Shown: piece after piece, positions 1 to 7,347 of the stretch
Numbering within the stretch: position 1 is the first letter of the stretch
Layout: every line of letters begins with the position of its first letter
Origin: SZUA-217 sp964194555
GTDB taxonomy: Bacteria; Actinomycetota; Acidimicrobiia; Spongiisociales; ZC4RG35
Direction: 5' to 3'
DNA length: 34,576 nt
Assembly: GCA_964194555.1 (NCBI GenBank)
Contig: CAXMMT010000072.1
Location: 1 to 34,576 of the forward strand
Notes under the pieces: model-generated
The model's database searches: none
Seen by the model: the letters and a program-made list of their open reading frames with translations, nothing else
What the model was told of the DNA's origin: nothing
Made by a program: the position numbers and the translations under genes

Positions 1-757
1 CACTCTTCGGCGTCTTGGCGAACACGTCCCCCGAGTCCACCCCCAACGAACGTTCTACCCAGAGAGTGCCAATGTCGAGGTCAACGTCGGGCCACGCCAC
101 CCCGGCCAGTTCACCCCGCCGCATCCCAGTCGTCGCCGCCAACCTCCACAGCGGGAACAAGTATTGGGAACGATCACACTCCTCCACGTGGTCGAGGAAC
201 CGTCTGATCTGGTCAGGTGCGGGACGCACGATCTCCCGCCTGACACGCACCACAGGCCGCAGATGCTTCGGGAGAGCCGCCGGGTTCCTATCTAACGGGG
301 CGTCGGCCATAGCTCGATGGAGGGTCCTGTAGACCCTCAGGACTGTCTGATCCGACAGGCCCTTGGCCTTCCTCAAACTGGTCAGCCAGTCGTGGATCAC
401 CAGATGGTTCAGGCCCTCAACACGGTGGTGGCCAAGTGCCGGGAGTATGTGAAGCCGTACTGCCTCTTCGTATCCGCTCAGAGTCCGACGGGCCAAATGA
501 CCGACCTCGACCTGAGACTCCACCAGAACCAACCAGTCCGCCAGATACTCGCCTAAACGACGCCTACCCACATCCCCAACCGACGGGGAAGCCTCGAACT
601 CAGAAAGGGCGGCCAGGGCGACCTCTTCGGACTCGAAGGTGCCCAGACTGATCCTCCGACGCCTCCCCTCAACCGGGTCAAACACAGACGACGTGACCGC
701 CGTCCACCGTCCACTCTCCCGCCGATACACCGACCCCGGAACACGAACTGATGACAT
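1..757 (-). CDS. Tyrosine recombinase / phage-type integrase, 3' end outside window
   Basis: Site-specific recombinase that would integrate or excise a mobile element. The frame is open from the ATG at 757 down to the left edge (about 252 codons), so the C-terminal catalytic part is missing. The first ~65 residues form a basic N-terminal arm-binding-like region. A core-binding SAM-like domain follows (about 66-170, including GHLARRTLSGYEEAV). The catalytic domain then starts, with TGMRRGEL around residue 210; Arg213 is the expected first catalytic arginine. The His and Tyr boxes would lie outside the window. A strong ribosome site (GGAG 6 nt before the ATG) fixes the start. The gene reads away from the neighbouring tRNA-Arg, and a small dyad lies just upstream. 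Family call is secure; which element it belongs to cannot be seen. Confidence 0.88.
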   Translation of the reverse strand, partial: MSSVRVPGSVYRRESGRWTAVTSSVFDPVEGRRRRISLGTFESEEVALAALSEFEASPSVGDVGRRRLGEYLADWLVLVESQVEVGHLARRTLSGYEEAVRLHILPALGHHRVEGLNHLVIHDWLTSLRKAKGLSDQTVLRVYRTLHRAMADAPLDRNPAALPKHLRPVVRVRREIVRPAPDQIRRFLDHVEECDRSQYLFPLWRLAATTGMRRGELAGVAWPDVDLDIGTLWVERSLGVDSGDVFAKTPKS

Positions 758-791
758 GAACTTCTCCTTCCGTAGTGGGAGAAGCCGTCGT

Positions 792-822
792 CGGTTGCAA
801 AACGGTTGCAGAATTGCAACCG
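792..822. promoter_or_regulatory. Repeat/dyad upstream of the integrase gene
   Basis: CGGTTGCA occurs twice in direct orientation (792-799, 803-810) and once inverted as TGCAACCG (815-822). The second and third copies form a dyad with a 4-nt centre (GAAT). It lies 35-65 bp before the integrase start, between the gene and tRNA-Arg. This could be a repressor operator or an integrase/excisionase arm-type site. Structure is seen directly; function is inferred. Confidence 0.45.
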
Positions 823-873
823 TCTGACCGGAGTGCTTACGAGCCGACTAACGAACTACCTGGTCCAGGCCCC

Positions 874-945
874 GCCCCCGTAGCTCAGGGGATAGAGCAC
901 CGGTCTCCGGAACCGGGAGCGCAGGTTCGAGTCCTGCCGGGGGCG
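874..945 (+). tRNA. tRNA-Arg (anticodon CCG)
   Basis: Full cloverleaf by eye. Acceptor stem GCCCCCG (874-880) pairs with CGGGGGC (938-944). The D stem is GCTC/GAGC. The anticodon stem is CCGGT/ACCGG with loop CTCCGGA, giving anticodon CCG at 907-909. The T stem is GCAGG/CCTGC with loop TTCGAGT. The 3' CCA is not encoded. tRNA-Arg genes are frequent integration targets, but here the 5' end, not the 3' end, faces the integrase gene. Confidence 0.95.
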
Positions 946-958
946 CAATCACTCCGAC

Positions 959-1828
959 TTACAACCGAGGTCGACCGAGTTGGTCCCGCTCTTTGTCCAT
1001 TCTCTTCAATTCGTCAGCACCTGATATGACGACAGCCGGGTCAAGAGTGAAATCAAGATCTGGATTGCGGTCGGCATAATCCACCGCGTTGAGGATCACC
1101 TTCATGGTGTTGAGTCGGGCTTTCCCCTTGCTGCTTGACCGGATGATGATCCATGGCGCTGCCGACGTCGATGTCCGTTCCAGCATCCGATGTTTCATCT
1201 CGGTGAAGTCGTCCCACAGGTCTTGCGCCTGCACGTCGATTTCGCTGAGCTTCCACTGACGAAGGGGATCACCCATCCGCCGGTCGAATCGCTTCGCCTG
1301 GGTCTCCTTGTCGACGCTGAAATACAGTTTGACCAGAACGGTCCCCTGACGCACCAGATCCTTCTCGAAGCCGACAACACCCTTCAGGAAATCTCGGTAT
1401 TGGCCCTTTGTGCAGAAGCCAAACACCGGCTCGACCAGAGCCCTGTTGTACCAGGAGCGATCGAAGAGGACCATTTCGCCACCGGCGGGGAATTGGGTGA
1501 CGAAGCGCTGAAAATACCACTGTGTCGTCTGCAAATCTGTCGGCTTGCCCATGGCGACAGCACGCACACGCTTGTCGTTCATGAAGCGCATGACCCGTCG
1601 AATCGTCCCACCCTTGCCTGCTGCGTCACGGCCTTCGAACAGAACGATCATCGGAATCTGCTCCGCCTCGAGGTGACGTTGCAGCTTGAGGAGCTCGACC
1701 TGGTAGGGATGGAGCGGCTCGTCCTTGGCCACCATGGCCCGCAACGAGTCTCTCTCCTCCTCCATACGGGAAAGACGCTTCTGCAATGCGTCGAGCTTCT
1801 CCAACTCCCGTGTCTCCTGTTCGTTCAC
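959..1828 (-). CDS. ppk2: Polyphosphate kinase 2 family protein
   Basis: Transfers phosphate between polyphosphate and nucleoside di- or monophosphates in the cytoplasm. The 289-residue length fits a single-domain PPK2. A charged coiled-coil-like N-terminus (1-35) precedes the P-loop fold. The Walker A motif GRDAAGKGG is at about residues 66-74, and the lid/Walker B region contains FDRSWYNR. The Walker B motif and the basic lid residues agree with PPK2. The start is GTG at 1828, with GGAGGG 7 nt upstream. It is divergent from ku across a 142-bp gap. The exact class (ADP- or AMP-preferring) cannot be decided by eye. Confidence 0.93.
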   Translation of the reverse strand: MNEQETRELEKLDALQKRLSRMEEERDSLRAMVAKDEPLHPYQVELLKLQRHLEAEQIPMIVLFEGRDAAGKGGTIRRVMRFMNDKRVRAVAMGKPTDLQTTQWYFQRFVTQFPAGGEMVLFDRSWYNRALVEPVFGFCTKGQYRDFLKGVVGFEKDLVRQGTVLVKLYFSVDKETQAKRFDRRMGDPLRQWKLSEIDVQAQDLWDDFTEMKHRMLERTSTSAAPWIIIRSSSKGKARLNTMKVILNAVDYADRNPDLDFTLDPAVVISGADELKRMDKERDQLGRPRL

Positions 1829-1957
1829 CTACTCGCCCTCCGTCTTTGTCGTCACTACTTCCCCGGCAGCATACGAAAACGCCTGCGTGTTGGTAATCGG
1901 TTCGGTCCGAACTCGCTTGGAGAGCTGTGACTTCGCATACCTGGGACATCGTTGGCA

Positions 1958-1963
1958 TAGACT
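1958..1963 (+). promoter_or_regulatory. Putative -10 box of ku, leaderless start
   Basis: TAGACT ends 7 nt before the ATG at 1971, with no ribosome-binding sequence between them. That spacing puts transcription start at or next to the A of the start codon, the arrangement of leaderless actinobacterial mRNAs. No convincing -35 is visible. Confidence 0.5.
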
Positions 1964-1970
1964 CATCCAC

Positions 1971-2759
1971 ATGCCAAGAGCTATCTGGAAAGGCGCCATC
2001 AACTTCGGGCTGGTGACCATCCCCGTCGGCCTGTACACCGCCACCGATAACAAAACCCCCAAGTTCAAACAACTCCGCAAGACCGACCACTCGCCGATCA
2101 AGTACAAGCGAGTGGCGGAAGCCGATGGCACCGAGGTCGTCTGGGATGACATCGTCAAAGGCTACGAGTTCGAGAAGGAACGTTATGTGGTATTCACCGA
2201 CGAGGAACTCTCCGCGGCCAATCCCGAAGGCAACAAGCTGGTCGACGTCATTCAGTTCGTCGACGAGTCCGAGATCGACCCGAGGATGTACAAGTCCTCG
2301 TACTTCCTTGCCCCGGAGAAGACCGGAATCAAGGCGTACCGAATTCTGCAGGAGGCCCTTGCCGCAAAGGGCAGGGTGGGGATCGCCAAGGTCTCGATCC
2401 GAGAGAAGCAACAACTCGCCACCCTCCGGGCCAGCGAAGGGGTCATCATCATGGAGACCATGTTCTGGCCGGACGAGCTCAGAAACGCCGAGTTCGAGGA
2501 GCTCCAGGCCGAGATTGAGATTCGGCCCGAGGAAGTCGAGATGGCCGCAACCATCATCGACAATCTGACCAGGCCTTTTGACGTGGACGACTACCACGAT
2601 CGCACCCGCGAGACCATCGAAGAACTCGCTGCGAAGAAGGTGGCCGGAGAAGAGATAATTGCACCGGCCTCGCCAGAACCGACCAAGGTAATCGACCTTC
2701 TGGAAGCGTTGAAGGCCTCCGTCGAAGCCACCAAGGAGAAACAGGCCAAGGCCGGTTAG
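1971..2759 (+). CDS. ku: Ku protein of prokaryotic non-homologous end joining
   Basis: Binds broken DNA ends as a homodimer ring and recruits the end-joining ligase. The 262-residue protein begins MPRAIWKGAINFGLVTIPV, the signature opening of bacterial Ku, and runs through the Ku core beta-barrel. The C-terminus (after about 235) is short and Lys/Ala/Glu-rich, without the long basic tail of some relatives. The ATG at 1971 is chosen because homology begins there and a -10 box lies just upstream; a longer in-frame extension to 1725 overlaps the opposite PPK2 gene and shows no homology. The stop codon overlaps the stop of the convergent ligase gene, its expected functional partner. Confidence 0.95.
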   Translation: MPRAIWKGAINFGLVTIPVGLYTATDNKTPKFKQLRKTDHSPIKYKRVAEADGTEVVWDDIVKGYEFEKERYVVFTDEELSAANPEGNKLVDVIQFVDESEIDPRMYKSSYFLAPEKTGIKAYRILQEALAAKGRVGIAKVSIREKQQLATLRASEGVIIMETMFWPDELRNAEFEELQAEIEIRPEEVEMAATIIDNLTRPFDVDDYHDRTRETIEELAAKKVAGEEIIAPASPEPTKVIDLLEALKASVEATKEKQAKAG

Positions 2760-3694
2760 TCAGGCCCTTCTTCGGCCCAGGTGGCTGTATCCGGATCGGC
2801 GAGCTCGATCCCCTTGTAGACCGGCGCTCGCAGATGGTTGTCCGCTGTCCACTCTTTGTACTCGACCGTTATCACGATCCCCGGGTCGACCCACACAGCC
2901 AGACCCGGAGCGATCACCTCGTTCACAAAAGGGCTGGTTGGTCTCTCGAGCTGAAGCAGCGCCTTCGAGAACCCCTCCAAGGCCGACTCGTCGAATCCTG
3001 ATCCGACCGCGGCAACCCACCGAAGACCCTCCGGAGCATGGAGGCCGACGAGGACCGAGCCAAATGTCGACGACCTGGCTCCCTCCCCGGGTAGGTAACC
3101 GCCGACGACGGCACGCATCCGATGACGGACCGAGATCTTGCGCCAATCCCCCGACCGACGCCCTGGGTGATACACGGAGTCGAGACGTTTGCCGACAACA
3201 CCTTCGATTCCGAGCTCGGCGACCGCCTCGAAGAGCCTCACTCCATGGGTCGGTGTGGGGTCGGGCACGATGATGGGCGTCTCGAGACCCAGACTCTCCA
3301 GAATCGCGCGGCGTTCACCGTACGGTTTCGAGGTCAGATCCTCACCGTGGAAGAGGACATCGAATGCCACGAGATTCACCCCAACCGGGGCATCTGTGCC
3401 CGTGCCGCCGTACCCTGTACGACGTTGAAGAAGCGAGAAGGACGGCTGGCCTTCATCATCAAACGCAGTGATCTCCCCATCGACAACCACACCATCGGGG
3501 ATGTCCAAATGGGCCAACTCGGGGAAGGGCACAATCAAGTCGAACCCGCGACGGGATCGGGCGCGAATCGTCCCGTCCACGGATCCGACGACCGCTCGAT
3601 AGCCGTCCCACTTGACCTCGAACCACCAATCCTCATCGTCAAAGGGCGCCGGCCACTTCGTCGCGAGCATGGGCTCGAATTCGGGTAGCCTCAA
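2756..3694 (-). CDS. ATP-dependent DNA ligase, LigD ligase-domain type
   Basis: Seals strand breaks, probably in Ku-dependent end joining. The 312-residue protein matches the stand-alone ligase module of LigD. Motif I is EVKWDGYR, with Lys28 as the adenylated lysine. Motif III is LVAFDVLF, motif IV is EGVVGKRL, and motif V is DWRKISVR. An OB-fold domain follows from about residue 200 to the end. No polymerase/primase or nuclease domain is attached, and neither is found elsewhere in the window. Its ATG overlaps the yqeY stop by 4 bp, so it is the last gene of the GDPD-yqeY-ligase operon, and its stop overlaps the ku stop. Confidence 0.92.
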   Translation of the reverse strand: MRLPEFEPMLATKWPAPFDDEDWWFEVKWDGYRAVVGSVDGTIRARSRRGFDLIVPFPELAHLDIPDGVVVDGEITAFDDEGQPSFSLLQRRTGYGGTGTDAPVGVNLVAFDVLFHGEDLTSKPYGERRAILESLGLETPIIVPDPTPTHGVRLFEAVAELGIEGVVGKRLDSVYHPGRRSGDWRKISVRHRMRAVVGGYLPGEGARSSTFGSVLVGLHAPEGLRWVAAVGSGFDESALEGFSKALLQLERPTSPFVNEVIAPGLAVWVDPGIVITVEYKEWTADNHLRAPVYKGIELADPDTATWAEEGPD

Positions 3695-4155
3695 CCGCCG
3701 GCCAAGCCCTCTCTGACCAGTCTGTTGACGAGAGCACCGTCGAGATCCTTGCCGTAAGATTTCATCAGGTGACCGATCACCCGGCCAGCCGCTTTCTCGT
3801 CTCCGGAAACACCAAGCTCGACAACGGCTGCGGCCACCAGCCTCTTCGTCTCGACCTCACCGAGTTTCGACGGCAGCCACTTCGATAGGTATTCGACCTC
3901 GTAGGCCAACTTGTTGGCCATCGCCTCCCCACGCTCTCCCAGATCGGCGTACTCGGCCCGGGATTTATCCATTTTCTTGACGTAGGAGGCGATGATCTTC
4001 TGACAGAAAGCGTCATCGACCTCACCGGAGAAGTCGGGCTGGCTTCTGGCAGTGGCGATCTCGGTCTGGACCTGACGGATGACGTCCCGACGCGGGGCGT
4101 CCTTCGCCTTCATTGCTTCGACGAGTTGGGCGGAAAGCTGTTCCTGGATGGTCAT
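3691..4155 (-). CDS. yqeY: GatB/YqeY domain protein
   Basis: A 154-residue protein of the YqeY family, related to the tail domain of the amidotransferase subunit GatB. The helical first half (MTIQEQLSAQLVEAMKAKD) is typical. The second half (about 95-154) carries the GatB/YqeY tail, including KAAGRVIGHLMK and the ending NRLVREGL. The family is proposed to bind tRNA-like substrates, but its cellular role is not firmly established. It overlaps both neighbours by 4 bp, so translation is probably coupled with the GDPD and ligase genes. Confidence 0.9.
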   Translation of the reverse strand: MTIQEQLSAQLVEAMKAKDAPRRDVIRQVQTEIATARSQPDFSGEVDDAFCQKIIASYVKKMDKSRAEYADLGERGEAMANKLAYEVEYLSKWLPSKLGEVETKRLVAAAVVELGVSGDEKAAGRVIGHLMKSYGKDLDGALVNRLVREGLAGG

Positions 4156-4847
4156 GGATTGCCCTCGAGGGTTTGACGAATGAGTCCTGGATCGTCGGTA
4201 ATGATGCCCGACACCCCAAAGCCGGCCAACTCCGCTGCCCGATTCGGATCATTGACGGTGAAAGGTAAGACCTCGATATCGGCCGGTGCTGACACAGCGA
4301 GCGGCTTGTCGATCATTATCTGCTCGGGAACCAAAACGCTGTGCCCTGCCTCCACGCAGTATTTGTAGGCTTCATCGAGCAAGCTGAATCGCTTGATTGC
4401 CAGACCTGTCGGGACGTCGGGGAAGACTCGGCGGACGGCCTCGAGGGAAACGTGGTTGAACGATGTGATGGTGTCTCCGGGTCTTGTCCTCTCGGCGGCC
4501 TCCAGCGCGAGACGGTGATCAGGCTCGAACCCCGGTTGATACGGAAAGTTCTTCACCTCCAACTGGACCGGGGTGTCTGGCAGGGCTGCCAGTGCTTCGT
4601 CGAGCAGCGCCGGCTTGTGACCGTCGCCGAGGTCTATCTCGGCAAGGACCGACCAGGCGGTCTCGCTGACGACCAGATCGCCGATTGTTGGTTCATGGGA
4701 GAGAACGAGTTTGCCATCGCCTGATCTGCGGATGTCGAGTTCGATTGCATCAGCAATTGCCGAGGCAGCAAGGAACCCGGCGAGCGTGTTGTCAGGAAAC
4801 CGACTTGACCACCCTCTGTGGCCAATGATGAGAAGGGGTTCAGTCAT
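4152..4847 (-). CDS. Glycerophosphodiester phosphodiesterase family protein
   Basis: Hydrolyses glycerophosphodiesters to glycerol 3-phosphate and an alcohol, using a TIM-barrel active site. The 231 residues show GHRGWSSRFPDNTLAGF near the N-terminus (His and Arg at 9-11), ELDIRRSGDGKLVLSHEP (metal-binding Glu/Asp and the second catalytic His), QLEVK for the next metal ligand, and the closing GVSGIITDDP. No signal peptide is seen, so it is probably cytoplasmic. It is first in the overlapping operon with yqeY and the ligase. The start is ATG; no strong ribosome site is visible. Confidence 0.9.
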   Translation of the reverse strand: MTEPLLIIGHRGWSSRFPDNTLAGFLAASAIADAIELDIRRSGDGKLVLSHEPTIGDLVVSETAWSVLAEIDLGDGHKPALLDEALAALPDTPVQLEVKNFPYQPGFEPDHRLALEAAERTRPGDTITSFNHVSLEAVRRVFPDVPTGLAIKRFSLLDEAYKYCVEAGHSVLVPEQIMIDKPLAVSAPADIEVLPFTVNDPNRAAELAGFGVSGIITDDPGLIRQTLEGNP

Positions 4848-4980
4848 TGAAGTTTGCCCGAGAAATCTGTTTACAGGAGCGATTCAGGACAGTACCCTTC
4901 GTGCCGGAATCCCATGGCTCCGCGTGTCATCGCGGGTGCCCTTGTGCAAACACTCACAAAGTAAGTAAGGAAAGTAACTC

Positions 4981-5253
4981 GTGCTCACGACAATCACAAC
5001 CGATTGGCGAGATCTGGCGTCATGCCGCGACTCCGAGCCGACGCTGTTCTTCCCGGTCGGGACCACAGGTCCAGCCGTGGGTCAGATCGATGCTGCCATC
5101 GCCATCTGCTCCATGTGCATCGTGCAGGAGGATTGTCTCCAGTACGCACTCGAAACGAACCAGGAGTCAGGCGTCTGGGGTGGCTACGCCGAAGACGACC
5201 GTCGTCGTCTCCGCAAGCGTTGGCTGGCAGAACGCCGTCGTCGCGCCGTCTGA
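4981..5253 (+). CDS. WhiB-family iron-sulfur transcriptional regulator
   Basis: A small actinobacterial regulator that holds a [4Fe-4S] cluster and works with the sigma factor. The 90 residues have the four cluster cysteines, Cys15, Cys43, Cys46 and Cys52 (CX2CX5C for the last three). The GVWGGY turn is at about 64-69, and a very basic DNA-binding tail (RRRLRKRWLAERRRRAV) follows. The GTG start at 4981 is preceded by AAGGAAAG, a fair ribosome site. Its place among WhiB subgroups (WhiB1-7) cannot be assigned. A TTGTG-CACAA dyad at 4942-4959 lies in the promoter region, of unknown meaning. The gene is followed by a strong hairpin shared with the convergent DUF3107 gene. Confidence 0.95.
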   Translation: MLTTITTDWRDLASCRDSEPTLFFPVGTTGPAVGQIDAAIAICSMCIVQEDCLQYALETNQESGVWGGYAEDDRRRLRKRWLAERRRRAV

Positions 5254-5267
5254 TCTGAAACTCAAGA

Positions 5268-5306
5268 AACGTGGGAATGGCGCTCATCGAGCGCCATTCC
5301 CACGTT
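5268..5306. terminator. Long bidirectional hairpin between whiB and the DUF3107 gene
   Basis: A perfect 15-bp inverted repeat (GTGGGAATGGCGCTC, loop ATC, and its complement) extends by three more pairs (AAC/GTT) to an 18-bp stem. It lies between two convergent genes, so it can stop transcription from both sides. There is no clear T-tract, as is common in high-GC actinobacteria. Confidence 0.8.
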
Positions 5307-5314
5307 GAGCTTGC

Positions 5315-5542
5315 TCAGTCGTTCGGTGCGAAGCCCACGGTGTGGCCGACGTCGGTGTCTTCGATCTCGATGAACGCGACATTGCGAGCCGGTATCCCAA
5401 CAGTCCTTCCCTTCGAATCGATGAACCAACCAAGCCCACCATCGTTGACGGCTCGCTCGATCTCCTTCTTGAACTTCTTGACGTCCTCGACCTCCACCTC
5501 GATGAGCTTGTCGGTGTCGGCGATTCCTATTCTGACCTTCAT
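5315..5542 (-). CDS. DUF3107 family small protein
   Basis: A 75-residue protein beginning MKVRIGIADTDKLIEVEVED, with the middle segment GLGWFIDSKGRTVGIPA. This matches DUF3107, an actinobacterial family of unknown biochemical role; its mycobacterial relatives sit next to regulators. GGAG lies about 9 nt before the ATG at 5542. A longer in-frame extension upstream lacks homology and overlaps the opposite LysM gene, so it is not used. No membrane segment or signal is seen. Confidence 0.85.
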   Translation of the reverse strand: MKVRIGIADTDKLIEVEVEDVKKFKKEIERAVNDGGLGWFIDSKGRTVGIPARNVAFIEIEDTDVGHTVGFAPND

Positions 5543-5618
5543 GGTGAAGTCTCCGGGTTGACGGGCACCGGATCGTAACCCTCTTCCAATGTCTCTTCGG
5601 ACGGCATACGTTGCCAAT

Positions 5619-5960
5619 ATGAAACCTGTCCTCATCAGACTGATCGCGACGACCGCGAGCGTGTTTGGGTTTCTCTTCGGAGGTGTGGCCTGGGCGGACC
5701 GAAGCCCGGACCCGGCGAGGCTCCCCGTCGTCATCGCAAGCAGCGGTGCCGACCTCAGTGTCATCGTGGAGAAGGGAGATCACCTTTGGAAGATCTCCGG
5801 TCATCATTTGCACCGTGTCCTAGGTCGTCCGGCTACAAACACCGAGATTTCTCCCTACTGGCGAAAGGTCATTGATACCAACAGGCCAAACCTGAGATCG
5901 GGAAACCCGGATCTCATCTATCCGGGAGAGGTCGTCACCCTCCCGGCGACAGACCACTAA
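5619..5960 (+). CDS. LysM domain protein, probably secreted
   Basis: A 113-residue protein with an N-terminal signal peptide (MKPVLIRLIATTASVFGFLF, cleavage near AWA-DR at about 25-26). A LysM peptidoglycan-binding domain runs from about 47 to 110: it opens VIVEKGDHLWKIS, has the middle IDTNRPNL, and closes with YPGEVVTLP. An insertion-like stretch (HLHRVLGRPATNTEI) precedes the second helix, as in several actinobacterial LysM proteins. The ATG at 5619 is preceded at 6 nt by TACGTT (5607-5612), consistent with leaderless transcription. The stop overlaps the end of the convergent sugar-dehydrogenase gene. Probably a cell-wall-associated accessory protein. Confidence 0.82.
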   Translation: MKPVLIRLIATTASVFGFLFGGVAWADRSPDPARLPVVIASSGADLSVIVEKGDHLWKISGHHLHRVLGRPATNTEISPYWRKVIDTNRPNLRSGNPDLIYPGEVVTLPATDH

Positions 5961-7300
5961 CGAACCGCGGTAAAGCGATAGATCTGGCCCTCGTGGGTCA
6001 CGAAGTAGAGCTCGCCATGACCATCGAGGCCAAAACTGTTGATCTGGCCAACCGGTCCGCCCAACTCTTCGGTCATGTCCCTCTCCTCGGTTACCTGACC
6101 GTCGACGAGCTTGAACGACCGGATCCACTGCCTCACCCAATCGGAATAGAAGTAGGTTCCCCGGAACTCGGGAATCTCGTCACCCCTGTAGACGAAGCCA
6201 CCTGTGATCGAGAGGCCGACCTCGTGGCTGTATGTGATGACCGGCGAGGTGTAGTCGCTCGGATCGCAATCCTGTTTGTGAAAACATCTGGTGCCCTCCA
6301 TGTCCGACCATCCGAGGTTGGAGCCTCCTTCGTCAATCGGCAGGACATCGACCTCTTCCTGATCGGCGTGACCGACATCGGCGATGTAGATCAGACGGTC
6401 GACCGGGTCGATGCTGAAACGCCATGGATTTCTCAGGCCATACGCCCAGACCTCGGGGGCGCCACCGCCGGCAACGAACGGATTGTCGACAGGAATGGCG
6501 TAGGGATCTCCGTTGTCGACGTCGATACGGATGATTGTGCCGTACAACGTGTCGGGATCCTGTCCCTGGGCACGGGAGTCAGCGCCATCGCCCAGCGAAA
6601 GCCAGAGATATCCATCAGGGCCGAACACAACCTGGCCGCCGTAGTGGCGTATATCGGTCGAATTGGGGGGTTGTTCGAGTTCGAGGAGGACTACCTCCGA
6701 ATCTGACCTGGCGCGATTCGGGTCGGAAACCGAAGTGCTGAACTGGGACAACTGACGCCGGCCACCCCTGTCGGTGTAGTAGACGTAGAACTTGCCGTTG
6801 TTGCCATAGTCCGGGTGGAAAGCAAGACCCAACAGACCTTGCTCGATCCCACCGGCAAGCACTCGATCGGATATGTCGAGAAAGGCCGGGTCAGCCATCA
6901 CTCGGTCCGCGTCAAGAATTCTGATCACGCCAACCCGTTGGAGCACGAAGAGCCGGTCATCGTCGACGGGCGCGGTGATCCCCGAAGGCTGGCGGAATCC
7001 ATCAAAGACCAGTTCGAGCATGACCTCCTTGAGCGGGGGGAGGTCAGGGGCAGACCCGGTGTCACCGTCGAAAGTCGTTGAGGTCGAGCCCTCCGGGGTG
7101 GTCGCTGCCGTCGTTTCAGTCCCTTCGTCTGTGGTGGTGGTCTCAGCCGCCGCCGGAGTGGTGTCGTCCGATGCTCCATCGTTCGATGCGGACCCTCGAA
7201 AGAAGACGACCCCGACGATGAGCACTGCCAGCATCCCCACGACCAGAACAGGAAGCCGGGTCTGTGACGGGGTGGGGGACGGGTGTTGGGGGACACTCAC
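5957..7300 (-). CDS. Membrane-anchored PQQ-dependent sugar dehydrogenase-like propeller
   Basis: A 447-residue protein of the glucose/sorbosone dehydrogenase beta-propeller family, probably an extracytoplasmic aldose oxidase. A short cytoplasmic N-terminus, one membrane segment (about 16-34) and a Thr/Glu/Ala-rich linker (about 35-85) precede the propeller. Family features include RQPSGITAP, the QRVGVIRI strand, EQGLLGLAFHPDY, KFYVYYTD, GYLWLSLGDG, YGLRNPWRFSID, DVGHADQEEVD and GGFVYRG. The GTG at 7300 follows a TACACT box (7310-7315 on the complement) by 9 nt. PQQ or sugar specificity cannot be confirmed by eye. Confidence 0.88.
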   Translation of the reverse strand: MSVPQHPSPTPSQTRLPVLVVGMLAVLIVGVVFFRGSASNDGASDDTTPAAAETTTTDEGTETTAATTPEGSTSTTFDGDTGSAPDLPPLKEVMLELVFDGFRQPSGITAPVDDDRLFVLQRVGVIRILDADRVMADPAFLDISDRVLAGGIEQGLLGLAFHPDYGNNGKFYVYYTDRGGRRQLSQFSTSVSDPNRARSDSEVVLLELEQPPNSTDIRHYGGQVVFGPDGYLWLSLGDGADSRAQGQDPDTLYGTIIRIDVDNGDPYAIPVDNPFVAGGGAPEVWAYGLRNPWRFSIDPVDRLIYIADVGHADQEEVDVLPIDEGGSNLGWSDMEGTRCFHKQDCDPSDYTSPVITYSHEVGLSITGGFVYRGDEIPEFRGTYFYSDWVRQWIRSFKLVDGQVTEERDMTEELGGPVGQINSFGLDGHGELYFVTHEGQIYRFTAVR

Positions 7301-7347
7301 AGAGATTCGAGTGTAGAAGTGGTCCGGATCGAATCAGAAGACGAAAG

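Noticed and set aside
1190..1930. Long plus-strand frame opposite PPK2, and similar long frames opposite gltB, ppk2 and rsmA
   Set aside because: Antisense frames of high-GC genes with no recognised domains; the opposite strands encode clear families.
4942..4959. TTGTG-CACAA dyad upstream of whiB
   Set aside because: Arms of only 5 bp, expected by chance at this scale; no second copy seen.
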